64,000 bases of DNA from JAIPEI01 sp964443135 (GTDB lineage: Bacteria > Desulfobacterota > DSM-4660 > Desulfatiglandales > HGW-15): positions 3,269-67,268 of the forward strand of contig CAYUBQ010000017.1 in assembly GCA_964443135.1 (NCBI GenBank). The letters run 5' to 3'. The notes below the pieces were generated by a model. The model saw only the letters and a program-made list of their open reading frames with translations, did not search any database and had not been told where the DNA came from. Shown here piece after piece: positions 31,377-40,061 of this stretch (position 1 is the first letter of the stretch; each line of letters begins with the position of its first letter). The position numbers and the translations under genes are program-made.

Positions 31377-31889
31377 ATGTTCAACAAGTCGGACGTACCT
31401 GCCCCGTCGAACTACTTCCTGAAGCCCGGGTACATCTATCTCCCTTCGGAGCCCACCGTGGTGTCGACCGTGCTCGGTTCCTGCGTGGCCGTGATCCTGT
31501 GGGACAAAAAGCGCAAGGTGGGGGGAATCAACCACTTCCAGCTGCCCACCTGCAAGGACGCCGACACGGCCACGGCGCGGTTCGGAGACGCCTCCACGGG
31601 GATGCTCATTCGAATGATGATCGAGGACGGATCGAGGAAAACGCACCTCGAGGCTCAGGTCTTCGGAGGGGCCTACAACCGCTCCGTCTCGTCCCGGAAC
31701 GTGGGCGGGGAGAACATCCTCACCGCCCGGCGGGTGCTGGCCCGGCACGGCATCCGCATCGTTTCCGAGGACGTCGGCGGAGAGCGCGGGCGCAAGATCG
31801 TCTACGACGCCGTGCTCAACGAGGTGGCGGTCCTGAAGGTGGAGAACCTCCGAAAAGGTGACTGGCACCCCTACCAGGGCGATCGATAG
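31377..31889 (+). CDS. cheD: Chemoreceptor glutamine deamidase CheD (first copy)
   Basis: A 170-residue CheD-family protein. The catalytic Cys36 is in TVLGSCVAVILWD and His53 in GGINHFQLP; the later FGGA and NRSVSSRNVGGENI stretches are usual. CheD deamidates or hydrolyses glutamine side chains of chemoreceptors and interacts with CheC/CheX-type phosphatases. A second, shorter cheD is at 38267. ATG 31377 is the start just before homology; the frame upstream is non-homologous. It stands alone, separated from the main chemotaxis operon by the M23 and hypothetical genes. Confidence 0.9.
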   Translation: MFNKSDVPAPSNYFLKPGYIYLPSEPTVVSTVLGSCVAVILWDKKRKVGGINHFQLPTCKDADTATARFGDASTGMLIRMMIEDGSRKTHLEAQVFGGAYNRSVSSRNVGGENILTARRVLARHGIRIVSEDVGGERGRKIVYDAVLNEVAVLKVENLRKGDWHPYQGDR

Positions 31890-31933
31890 TCCTTCCACGG
31901 CCGCGACGTCCCCGGCGTCGTCGATGCGCCGAT

Positions 31934-31994
31934 TTGACGGTTTCGCAGGAACCCGCCCACCCGCCCCCATGCCCGTCGAAACCCAGGCTCGACT
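31934..31994 (-). repeat. Degenerate partial copy (R10) of the dispersed element
   Basis: TTGACGGTTTCGCAGGAACCCGCCCACCCGCC followed by CCGTCGAAACCCAGG resembles the reverse consensus (TTGACGCATTCGCAAAAACCCGCTCACGCGCC ... CCGTTGAAATCCCAGG), with many changes. Confidence 0.5.
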
Positions 31995-32181
31995 TGTGGC
32001 CGGATCGCCGGAGATTCCCATCATGTGGGGCTTCTGACCGGGGCGACGGCCGCACTCCTTGCCCGCCGGGGGGGATCGGCCATGGGGGCGGACGAAAAGG
32101 GCATGAGAATTGCAGCAGCATCGCTCCACCTGATCCCGCTCGGCCGAACGGGCCGAGCGTAAACCGATGGAGCAACATGTC

Positions 32182-33051
32182 ATGAACAGATCGCACGTCC
32201 TTTGGATTCCCCAGCACGGGTCCGGAAAGGTGAGAAGCGTTCTTCTGCGGCCCGGCTATCTTCGCGTCCTCCTCGCCGTGGTCCTCCTGTGCCTCGCTTC
32301 CATCCCCGTCCTGGAGAGCGGCGTTCTCTCTCTGGCCGAAAGGATTGGTGAGCTGGAGGAGGCCCGCGGAAAGCTCCAGGAAGAGATCTCCAGGCTCGAG
32401 TATGTCAAGCGCGAGCTCGCACGCATCACGGAGAAGGAGCAGAGACTGAAGGATTACTTCGGCATGGCCCGCTTCCGCTCGCTCGAACAGGTGGTGGGCG
32501 GGGGACCGGACGGACCGGAGGATTTGGTGGGGAAGGCCGTGGGCCGCTCCGCCCCCGAAGGTCTTCCCGAGCGGTTGGAGACCCTGGCCGGGAACTTCGA
32601 GGCGTTCGGGGACCTGATGATCCGCCAGGCCGACGGCTGGAACGAGACGCCCAGCATCATTCCGGTCGACCTGAAGAATCCGGTGATCTCCTCGCCCTTC
32701 GGGTGGAGGAAGAGCCCCTTCACCAACAAGCGGGAGTTCCATGCCGGCATCGACGTCATCGGTCGCACCGGGACGCCGGTGGTGGCTCCTGCGGCGGGAG
32801 CGGTGATCAACCTCGGCCACGACCGGTGGCTGGGAAACTACGTCGTGCTCCAGCACTCGGGCGAACTGAAGACCATTTACGGTCACCTGCACGAGGTCTC
32901 GGTGAACAAGGGAGACCGCGTCGGGAGGGGCGACGTCATCGGTCAGGTGGGAAACACCGGGCTCTCCACGAGCAGCCATCTGCACTACTCCGTGCTGGAA
33001 CGAAACCGGGCCGTGAATCCCATGCAGTACATCCTGGACGTGTCCGGTTGA
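32182..33051 (+). CDS. M23-family (LytM) peptidoglycan metallopeptidase, membrane-anchored
   Basis: A 289-residue protein: an N-terminal cytoplasmic stretch, one membrane helix (VLLAVVLLCLASIPVLESGVL), a coiled coil (about 55-100: ERIGELEEARGKLQEEISRLEYV), and a C-terminal M23 domain. The domain has Zn motifs FHAGIDV (HxxxD) and SSHLHYS (HxH). This resembles cell-wall endopeptidases that cut cross-bridges during growth or flagellar assembly. ATG 32182, with GGAG 8 bp upstream, is preferred over 32167. It precedes the chemotaxis genes on the same strand. Confidence 0.88.
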   Translation: MNRSHVLWIPQHGSGKVRSVLLRPGYLRVLLAVVLLCLASIPVLESGVLSLAERIGELEEARGKLQEEISRLEYVKRELARITEKEQRLKDYFGMARFRSLEQVVGGGPDGPEDLVGKAVGRSAPEGLPERLETLAGNFEAFGDLMIRQADGWNETPSIIPVDLKNPVISSPFGWRKSPFTNKREFHAGIDVIGRTGTPVVAPAAGAVINLGHDRWLGNYVVLQHSGELKTIYGHLHEVSVNKGDRVGRGDVIGQVGNTGLSTSSHLHYSVLERNRAVNPMQYILDVSG

Positions 33052-33077
33052 GGCCGCGAGGCCGTCACGAGGCAGGA

Positions 33078-33749
33078 ATGAAGCGGTTCGCCCATGCCAC
33101 GAGCGCGTTCGTCGGGCTCCTCCTGGTCCTCGCGCTGATCCCTGCGGGATCGGGCCGCGCCTCGTCCGCTCTTCCGGAGCTGGATCGGGCGGCGGTCTTC
33201 TGCACGTTTTACGCCTTGAGCGGAGAGCAGCCGGAGGACCGGGACATCGAGGATTTCCGCTGGAGCACGGGAAAGCCCACCTTCTCCGCCTTCAAGCCGG
33301 CGGAGATGTTCTCCCGGAAAGGGCTTCGAGAGGCAAGGCGGGAGCTCGACCGCCGCGTGGAGAGCGTCGGTCCGGACACCCTCTTCCGGTGGGCGGCCGA
33401 GGGGATCGTCGTCCCGGGGGGCGGAGGCGGCTTCTCCTTTCGCTCCGGCACGGGCCGAACGGACCTCCCCCACGCCACGCCCCTCATCCAGGCCGAAATC
33501 TCTTCTGACGGGTGGAAGCGGCTCCAGCGCGCCCTGAAGCGGCTTCCGCCCTCTTCCGAACCGAATGCCTCCGGGAAGGGACCTTCTCCCCGGATCCTTC
33601 TCGAGCCCCTGCGGGTGGAGAACCGGATGGAGCGGCGGAACATCGCGCTCGAGGAGGTGACCATCCCCGTCCGCGTGGTGGTGTTTCGGCCCGTGGCCCT
33701 CGAGACCGCGGATGCGACGGGCTGGAAGACGATTCCCGTATCTCCGTAG
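33078..33749 (+). CDS. Secreted hypothetical protein
   Basis: A 223-residue protein with a signal peptide (SAFVGLLLVLALIPAGSGRAS). No domain is recognised. The mature part has two conserved-looking strands, DTLFRWAAEGIVVPGGGGGFSFRSG and, near the end, RNIALEEVTIPVRVVVFRPV. It starts 26 bp after the M23 peptidase stop, so the two are likely co-expressed. I expect a periplasmic location, perhaps linked to the peptidase. Codon use is as in neighbouring genes. Confidence 0.6.
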   Translation: MKRFAHATSAFVGLLLVLALIPAGSGRASSALPELDRAAVFCTFYALSGEQPEDRDIEDFRWSTGKPTFSAFKPAEMFSRKGLREARRELDRRVESVGPDTLFRWAAEGIVVPGGGGGFSFRSGTGRTDLPHATPLIQAEISSDGWKRLQRALKRLPPSSEPNASGKGPSPRILLEPLRVENRMERRNIALEEVTIPVRVVVFRPVALETADATGWKTIPVSP

Positions 33750-33963
33750 CCATGGACGCGCAGCGCGGATGTCCGGAGACCCGGGCACGTCAAAAGGATG
33801 ACGGGACGGGGGCGCCTGTTCGCCCCGGGGATCTTGAAACGGTCCCGGGCCCTGTGCAGGCAAGCGGCGCGGGGCGGAATGCTTTGGTGGTACAACTTTT
33901 GCTTTGTCTCGGGGAAAAGGACAAGCCGCGTCCCGAGCGGCGCGTTGGCAAGGAGGAGGGGGT

Positions 33964-35364
33964 ATGCAGAATGCGGTCATGGGAAGCCTGGACGGAGACC
34001 TCGAAAACATCGCGTTCGACGTGACGCAGGTGAAGCGGATCCTGAACCGGGCCGGGGCCAACATCGTCAACTCGGACAACGGCGCCATATTCCTCGAGCT
34101 GGAAGGCGACGTCTACTCCGTACCGGTGGGAACGGAAAGGGACGTGAAGCCCTACTTCATCGTTCTCGACTCCGCCGAGGCCTTCAACGTGTCCGACTAT
34201 CGCATGCTCTTCGACGTCCGGGATCTTCCCAACGCCCTGGTGATGGGAAAGGACATCACGGGTAGGGAGCATCTGTGCCGGTGGCACGGCCTCTCGAGGG
34301 TGGCAGGGCCCGGTGCTGCGCCCGCAAACGACGTCTGCCTCGAAAGAATCGAGGAGAGGCTCGAGGCGCAGGACCTCTCCCAGGCCGACCTGGAAGAGGT
34401 CCGGAACATGGTCCGGAACCTCCGCAACGGCCATTTCTTCGAGGCGCTGACCAGTGAGTTCTCCAGCAAGATCAAGGAGATCGCCCTGGAGCTGATCGAC
34501 TTCAGGAAGGACATCAAGAAGCGGATCGAGCCCGGCATCGTGGAGATCGCCTCGAAGGACATCCCCGAGGCGAGCAACCAGCTCGAAGGGATCAACGAGA
34601 CCCTCGAGCAGAGCACCATGAAGATCATGGACATCAACGACGAGCAGATGGACCTGGCCAACAACCAGCTGGCGCAGCTCCAGGCCCTGCTTGCCGGGGA
34701 CGGCGGGGGCGCGCGGGAGACGGCGTGCGAACACGCCGCATCGCTTCTGGAGCAGATGACGAGCCTGGTGCCGGACCTCCCCGGCGAGGCTCGCCAGGTG
34801 ATGGAGTTCGTCATGCCGGGCATGGTGAACGCGCGCGAGCTGGCGGCGGGGCGGGGCGAGACGGCTTCCATTCTGGAGGCGCTCAACGAGCCCATGGAGA
34901 CGGTCCGTGAGCTCTGCCGGGACGTCGGGGACGGCGATCCGTGCATTCAGAGACTGACCGGGCTTCTCGGCAAGCTCGACGAGGCGCTGGAGGCGTGCGG
35001 CGGGGCGGGAGAGACCGACGCTCCCGGACCGGAGGCGCTGGGGAAGGCCCTGGAGGGCCAGGTGGAGGCGTTGCGGTCCATGGCGGGCCTTTCCCTGAAG
35101 ATGATGGAGCCGCTCAGCTTTCAGGACCTGGTGGGACAGCGAATCCAAAGTATCGTCCGGCTCGTCAAGTCCATGGAGCTGAGGATCGAGGACCTCATCA
35201 TCTCGTTCGGGATCAAGATCCAGAAGCACAAGGAGGACCCGTCCCGGACGTACGAGGATCTGTCTCAAGAGGTGGAGCACTACAAGAGCGAGCTCAAGGG
35301 CCCCCAGCTCCAGGGCGAAGGGCTCGACCAGGACGGCATCGACGACCTCCTGGCGAGCCTTTGA
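33964..35364 (+). CDS. cheZ: CheZ-like CheY-P phosphatase, long form
   Basis: A 466-residue protein, more than twice the size of enterobacterial CheZ (~214). The N-terminal ~125 residues are an unrecognised alpha/beta domain. Long helices follow: IPEASNQLEGINETLEQSTM at about 200 matches the CheZ start-of-hairpin pattern. LSFQDLVGQRIQSIVRLV (about 384-400) matches the catalytic FQDLTGQ region. The last residues, QDGIDDLLASL, match the C-terminal CheY-P-binding peptide of CheZ. It should dephosphorylate CheY-P. It lies 72 bp upstream of cheY. The N-terminal domain may add localisation or regulation. Confidence 0.8.
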   Translation: MQNAVMGSLDGDLENIAFDVTQVKRILNRAGANIVNSDNGAIFLELEGDVYSVPVGTERDVKPYFIVLDSAEAFNVSDYRMLFDVRDLPNALVMGKDITGREHLCRWHGLSRVAGPGAAPANDVCLERIEERLEAQDLSQADLEEVRNMVRNLRNGHFFEALTSEFSSKIKEIALELIDFRKDIKKRIEPGIVEIASKDIPEASNQLEGINETLEQSTMKIMDINDEQMDLANNQLAQLQALLAGDGGGARETACEHAASLLEQMTSLVPDLPGEARQVMEFVMPGMVNARELAAGRGETASILEALNEPMETVRELCRDVGDGDPCIQRLTGLLGKLDEALEACGGAGETDAPGPEALGKALEGQVEALRSMAGLSLKMMEPLSFQDLVGQRIQSIVRLVKSMELRIEDLIISFGIKIQKHKEDPSRTYEDLSQEVEHYKSELKGPQLQGEGLDQDGIDDLLASL

Positions 35365-35436
35365 CGGTGCGCGGGGCGCCGCTCCGGCGGCGAGGACAAC
35401 TCGAGCGATACGAACGAACCAAAGGAGGATGGACGG

Positions 35437-35817
35437 ATGGCCATCGACACATCAATGAAGGTCCTCGTGGTGGACGACTTCGCCACCATGCGGCGGATCG
35501 TCAAGGGCGTCCTGAAACAGCTCGGTTTCAGCAACATCGTGGAGGCCGAGGACGGTACCGCGGCCCTGGACGTTCTGAAGAAGGAAAAGGTCGGCTTGAT
35601 CGTCTCCGACTGGAACATGCCCAAGATGACGGGGCTGGACCTGCTCAAGGCCGTCCGGTCGGACGAAGGCCTCCAGGGGACGCCGTTCATCATGGTGACC
35701 GCCGAAGGGCAGAAGGAAAACGTCATCGAGGCCGTCAAGGCCGGGGTCAGCAACTACATCGTGAAGCCCTTTACACCCGAGACCTTCAGCGAAAAGCTCG
35801 AGAAGGTCTTCGACTGA
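35437..35817 (+). CDS. cheY: Chemotaxis response regulator CheY
   Basis: A 126-residue receiver with the CheY core: VVDDFATMRRIV, phospho-acceptor Asp58 in IVSDWNMPKMTG, Thr88-equivalent in IMVTAEGQ, and KPFTPETF with the conserved Lys near 109. Length and signatures match flagellar CheY, which binds FliM to change rotation. It is preceded by AAAGGAGG. It lies between cheZ and cheA and is the likely motor output of this operon. Confidence 0.95.
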   Translation: MAIDTSMKVLVVDDFATMRRIVKGVLKQLGFSNIVEAEDGTAALDVLKKEKVGLIVSDWNMPKMTGLDLLKAVRSDEGLQGTPFIMVTAEGQKENVIEAVKAGVSNYIVKPFTPETFSEKLEKVFD

Positions 35818-35932
35818 TCCACCGGACCCCCGGTCCGGCCGGAGGAGACCGGGTCGCATCGGGCCTGAACGAACGACGGCTTCACTGTGAGCCTCCGGGT
35901 CAACAGCACATCGAGTTCGGGAGAATGAAGAC

Positions 35933-38197
35933 ATGTCGGAGCGGATCGAGCGAATCGGAGAGCGTCTGGAGGGGATCGCCCTGGAGGCGGTGACCCTGGA
36001 GGCGGGAGACATCCCTGCACTGGGGAACCTGATGAACGGGCTCGAGGCGCTGGGGGCGGATGCAGAGGATCTGAGCGACCCCCGCTTCCAGCAGATCGCC
36101 CGTGCGGTCAAAACCTACCTGGAGAGGCTGATCCTTGCGGAGTCCACGGACCTCGGTCCCCTGGAGGAAGGCGTCACCGTCCTCCAGAGCCTCCAAAGGG
36201 ACCTGGCCAACGGGTCGACGCCCCAGCTGGAGGTGGGCGGCCTGCTCCAGAAGCTCGGCGCGGAGGAAGGCCGGGGCGATGCGCCCGCCGGGGACCCAGC
36301 CTGTCCGCAGGGGGCTTCCGATGAGGCCGGGGACGATTCCCCCGCGCCCGGAGCCGTGAGCTCCGAGGGCCTGGAAGAAGCGGCTGAGGCGTCCCTTTCG
36401 GCCGCCGACCTTTCGGAGGAGGATCGGCAGATCCTCCAGGACTTCGTGGGAGAGTCCAAGGAGAACCTGGGGACCATCGAGGTCAACCTGGTCAACCTGG
36501 AGCAGGACCCCGGCGACCTGGAGACCGTGAACTCCATCTTCAGGCCCTTTCACACCATCAAGGGCGTGAGCGGGTTCCTCGACCTCGAGCAGATCAACCG
36601 GCTTTCCCACAGCGCGGAAAACCTCCTGGACAAGGCCCGCAACGGGGACCTCCAGGTGGGCGAGGGCATCATCGATCTCGTGCTCGAGTCGGTGGACACC
36701 TTGAAACGAATGATCGACGGGGTGCAGGAGGGCCTGGACAACAACGGCCCGCTGACGTCCGGGGTGGACATCGGGCCCCTGGTCCAGAAGCTCGACCTGG
36801 TGAACGAGGAGCAGGAGAAGTGGGGCGACAGCCGGGTGGGCGAGATCCTGATGCGAAAGGGCGCCATCACCCAGGAGGACCTGGACAAAGGCCTCGAGAA
36901 GCAGAAGTCCCAGCCGGACCGGAAGCTGGGCGAGATCCTCCTGGAGGAGAAGAAGACCGAGTCCAAGGAGGTCATCTCCGCGCTCCGGGACCAGAGGAAG
37001 TACGGCAAGGGCCACGTGGACCTCCAGGTGAAGGTGGACACGGTCAAGCTGGACAACATGGTGGATCTGACCGGCGAGCTCGTCATCGCCCAGTCCATGC
37101 TGCGGCAGAACCCCTACATCACCAGCAGCAACGACCAGAAGCTCTACCACAACCTGGGGCAGCTGAACCAGATCACCTCGGGGCTTCAGCGGACCGCCAT
37201 GTCCATGCGGATGGTCCCCATCAAGAGCACCTTTCAGAAGATGGTGCGGCTGGTTCGCGATCTCGCCAAGAACTCCCAGAAGGAGGTCGGGCTGGAGATG
37301 TCGGGAGAGGACACCGAGATCGACCGGAACGTGGTCGACGAGCTGTACGAACCCATGGTCCACATGATTCGGAACGCCGTGGACCACGGGCTGGAACCCC
37401 CGGACGAGCGGGAGGCCGCCGGCAAGGAGCGCCGGGGCTCCGTTCTGCTGCGCGCATTTCACCGCGGCGGCAACATCGTGATCGAGATCGAGGACGACGG
37501 GCGGGGATTGAACCGCGAGGCGATCCTCGAGAAGGCCGTGTCCCGCGAGCTGATCCCGGAGGACCACAATCTCACGGACGCCGAGATCTGCAACCTGATC
37601 TTTCACCCGGGCTTCTCCACGGCCAAGCGGGTCACGGACGTCTCCGGCCGCGGCGTGGGCATGGACGTGGTGAAAAAGGCGATCGAGAAGCTTCGGGGAC
37701 GTGTGGAGATCAACACGAGGCCGGGACAGGGCTCCACGTTCGTGATCAGTCTGCCCCTCACCCTGGCCATCATCGAGGGAATGCTGGTGCGCGTCGGCCG
37801 GGAGCGCTACATCATTCCCGCGCTGGCCATCCTGGAGTCGTTCCGCCCGTCCAGGGAGCAGTACTCCACCGTGGAGGGCAAGGGCGAACTGATCCGGACC
37901 CGGGGCAGCCTGGTCCCTCTCGTGCGTCTGCACAAGATCTTCGAGGTGGAGAGCGACTTCGAGCAGCCCTGGGAGGGGCTGGTGGTGGCCGTGGAGCACG
38001 AGGACAAGAAGATGTGCCTCCTGCTGGACGAGCTTCTCGGAAAAGAGGAGGTCGTGATCAAGAGCCTCGGGGGCGGGCTCAGGAACATCAAGGGGATCGC
38101 GGGAGGGGCCATTCTGGGCGACGGCCGCGTGGGCCTCATTCTCGACATGTCGGGCATCTTCGACGTGGCCAGGGGGAACGGTCGTCCGTCCCACTGA
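35933..38197 (+). CDS. cheA: Chemotaxis histidine kinase CheA with MshEN-like insert
   Basis: A 754-residue kinase. Residues 1-160 are an unusual N-terminal helical/low-complexity region. The HPt domain follows (about 165-270; phospho-His207 in FHTIKGVSGF). In place of the P2 domain, residues 301-357 have paired GEIL motifs (RVGEILMRKGAITQEDLDKG, then KLGEILLEE...) like the MshEN/GspE N-terminal fold. Then come dimerisation (about 365-430), HATPase (NAVDHG 481-486, DDGRG 521-525, GRGVGM 572-577) and CheW-like regulatory domains. It phosphorylates CheY and CheB. MshEN domains in other proteins bind c-di-GMP; whether this one does is open. Confidence 0.93.
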   Translation: MSERIERIGERLEGIALEAVTLEAGDIPALGNLMNGLEALGADAEDLSDPRFQQIARAVKTYLERLILAESTDLGPLEEGVTVLQSLQRDLANGSTPQLEVGGLLQKLGAEEGRGDAPAGDPACPQGASDEAGDDSPAPGAVSSEGLEEAAEASLSAADLSEEDRQILQDFVGESKENLGTIEVNLVNLEQDPGDLETVNSIFRPFHTIKGVSGFLDLEQINRLSHSAENLLDKARNGDLQVGEGIIDLVLESVDTLKRMIDGVQEGLDNNGPLTSGVDIGPLVQKLDLVNEEQEKWGDSRVGEILMRKGAITQEDLDKGLEKQKSQPDRKLGEILLEEKKTESKEVISALRDQRKYGKGHVDLQVKVDTVKLDNMVDLTGELVIAQSMLRQNPYITSSNDQKLYHNLGQLNQITSGLQRTAMSMRMVPIKSTFQKMVRLVRDLAKNSQKEVGLEMSGEDTEIDRNVVDELYEPMVHMIRNAVDHGLEPPDEREAAGKERRGSVLLRAFHRGGNIVIEIEDDGRGLNREAILEKAVSRELIPEDHNLTDAEICNLIFHPGFSTAKRVTDVSGRGVGMDVVKKAIEKLRGRVEINTRPGQGSTFVISLPLTLAIIEGMLVRVGRERYIIPALAILESFRPSREQYSTVEGKGELIRTRGSLVPLVRLHKIFEVESDFEQPWEGLVVAVEHEDKKMCLLLDELLGKEEVVIKSLGGGLRNIKGIAGGAILGDGRVGLILDMSGIFDVARGNGRPSH

Positions 38198-38266
38198 AGC
38201 CCGGCGCTTCGTCTTCATGAACCTCTTCCCCGTCAGGGGCCGCTGCAAGAGAATGGAACGACTGCC

Positions 38267-38746
38267 GTGAAAATCATCGTGGGTGTCGCGGACATGAAGG
38301 TGAGCAACGATCCCCAGGCGACGCTCGTCACCTACTCGCTCGGCTCGTGCATCGGGATCGCCGTGTACGATCCGGCGGCCCGGGTCGCGGGCATTCTCCA
38401 CTTCATGCTTCCGGACTCCTCGCTGGATCCGGCCAAGGCCAAGTCAAAACCCTTCATGTTCGCCGACACGGGCATCCCGCCCCTGTTCAAGGAGGCCTAC
38501 CGGCTGGGGGCCAATAAGCAGCGGATGCGGATCGTCGTCGTCGGGGGGGCGCAGGTCCTGGACCAGCAGGGGTTCTTCAACATCGGGAAGAGGAACCACA
38601 TGGCCGTGAGAAAGATCTTCTGGAAGAACAAGGCCATGGTGAGCTACGAAGACGTGGGTGGGAACGTGAATCGAACCGTCAAGCTGGCCGTGAAGGACGG
38701 ATCCTGTCTGCTGAAGGTGTCCGGGAAGGGGGAGTTCCTGGTATGA
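38267..38746 (+). CDS. cheD: Chemoreceptor glutamine deamidase CheD (second copy)
   Basis: A 159-residue CheD beginning at GTG. It shows VGVADMKVSNDPQATLVTYSLGSCIGIAVYD with Cys28, then GILHFMLPD with His45, and VGGAQVLDQQGFFNIGKRNH. This copy has the standard CheD layout with the N-terminal V(G)(V)AD(M)KVS motif, and is clearly different from the 31377 copy. Its stop overlaps the ATG of the HDOD gene by 4 bp. In the operon with cheX it may work as the usual CheC/CheX-CheD pair. Confidence 0.93.
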   Translation: MKIIVGVADMKVSNDPQATLVTYSLGSCIGIAVYDPAARVAGILHFMLPDSSLDPAKAKSKPFMFADTGIPPLFKEAYRLGANKQRMRIVVVGGAQVLDQQGFFNIGKRNHMAVRKIFWKNKAMVSYEDVGGNVNRTVKLAVKDGSCLLKVSGKGEFLV

Positions 38747-39591
38747 AAAAGGACATCGGCGACATCCTGGCCCGGATCGACACCCTGAAACCCGTCCCGC
38801 AGGTGGCCAACAAGGTCATGGCCGTCTCCAGGGACCCGCAGAGCTCCATGGGCATGCTCTCCGAGATCATCCAGTACGATCAGGCCCTGACCGCAAACCT
38901 GCTGAAGGCCGCCAACTCCGCCTACTTCGGGCTGAGCAAGAAGGTGGACTCCCTCCACCAGGCGATCGTCTACCTGGGCATGGACCGGGTGGTGGACCTC
39001 GTGCTGCTGGGAGCGAGCGGCGAGAACTTCGGCCAGGCCCAGGAAGGCTACGACCTGGACAGCGGCGAGCTCTGGCGCTACTCGGTCTCCTCGGCGCTGA
39101 TCGCGAGGGACCTGGCCGAAAAAAAGAAGATCGACGACACCCATGCCGTCTTCACGGCGGCCCTGGTCAAGGACATCGGCAAGGTGGTGCTGAGCCAGTA
39201 CGTGGCCGAGTCGTTCGACAAGATCAACTTCCTCGTGTCCGGGCACGGGTTCAGCTTTCGGGAGGCCGAGAAAGGCGTCCTGGGGATCGACCACGCCGAG
39301 CTGGGGGGTATGATCGCCCAGCGGTGGAAGTTCAGCGAGAAGATGGTCGACATCATCGAGCACCACCATCTCCCCATGCAGGCCCGGTTCGAGACCGAGG
39401 CCGCCATCGTCTACCTCGCAGACACCCTGTGCATGACCATGGGGATCGGCGTGGGCTCGGACGGGCTGGCCTACCGTTTTCAAAAGGACGCCCTGAACGG
39501 GCTGGGTTTCACCGACCGGGACTTCCAGGAGGTGATCGCAGGGTTCGGGGAGCAGATCTCCCACGTGGAGGATCTCATCGGTGCAACCTGA
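38743..39591 (+). CDS. HDOD-domain protein
   Basis: A 282-residue protein. It carries the HDOD domain (residues about 10-205): LKPVPQVANKVMAVSRDPQSSMGML, IIQYDQALTANLLKAANSAYFGLSK, IVYLGMDRVVDLVLL, and FTAALVKDIGKVVLSQYV. HDOD is a catalytically degenerate relative of HD phosphohydrolases used in signalling; HD here is replaced by KD in VKDIGK. It is 4-bp coupled to cheD and 41 bp ahead of a response regulator. HDOD proteins are regular members of chemotaxis operons in this group and may tie the pathway to other second-messenger signals. Confidence 0.92.
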   Translation: MKKDIGDILARIDTLKPVPQVANKVMAVSRDPQSSMGMLSEIIQYDQALTANLLKAANSAYFGLSKKVDSLHQAIVYLGMDRVVDLVLLGASGENFGQAQEGYDLDSGELWRYSVSSALIARDLAEKKKIDDTHAVFTAALVKDIGKVVLSQYVAESFDKINFLVSGHGFSFREAEKGVLGIDHAELGGMIAQRWKFSEKMVDIIEHHHLPMQARFETEAAIVYLADTLCMTMGIGVGSDGLAYRFQKDALNGLGFTDRDFQEVIAGFGEQISHVEDLIGAT

Positions 39592-39632
39592 TCGTCGCCG
39601 GCAAAGAAGCACAACGCTGAGGGGTTGAAAAG

Positions 39633-40061
39633 ATGGCCTACAACATTCTGATCGTGGACGACTCCCCTCCCATGAGGGCCGTCATCAAGAAGACCGTCAA
39701 GGTCTCCGGCTTCAATGTGGGACAGGTCTTCGAGGCCTCCAACGGCAGGGAGGCGCTGGACGTCCTGCGGCGGGAGTGGATGGACCTGGTGGTCTCCGAC
39801 CACAACATGCCGGAGATGAACGGCCTCGAGATGCTCGAGGAGATGAAGAAGGACGAGCTGCTCCGATCCGTGCCCGTGGTCATGGTCACGACCGAAGGCA
39901 GCCGTGAGCGGGTCGAGACGTTCCGCAGCATGGGGATCGCCGACTACATCAAGAAGCCGTTCACCCCCGAGGAGATTCGTTCCAAGCTGAACCGCATCAT
40001 GGGAGAGGAGGAACATGGACAGGGAGCTGCTGAAGAAGACGATGAGGACCTCGATTTCTGA
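39633..40061 (+). CDS. CheY-like response regulator (second)
   Basis: A 142-residue single receiver: ILIVDDSPPMRAVIKKTVK, Asp56 in VVSDHNMPEMNG, MVTTEGSRERV, KKPFTPEEIRSKL. A 15-residue acidic tail (EEEHGQGAAEEDDEDLDF) extends past the fold, and the gene's last 47 bp also encode the start of the CheX gene. It could be a phosphate sink or a second target of CheA. The overlap with cheX suggests that the two products meet. Confidence 0.93.
   Translation: MAYNILIVDDSPPMRAVIKKTVKVSGFNVGQVFEASNGREALDVLRREWMDLVVSDHNMPEMNGLEMLEEMKKDELLRSVPVVMVTTEGSRERVETFRSMGIADYIKKPFTPEEIRSKLNRIMGEEEHGQGAAEEDDEDLDF

Noticed and set aside
35900..38401. An 833-codon frame antisense to cheA
   Set aside because: Same GC-driven shadow effect; the plus-strand CheA has all kinase boxes.
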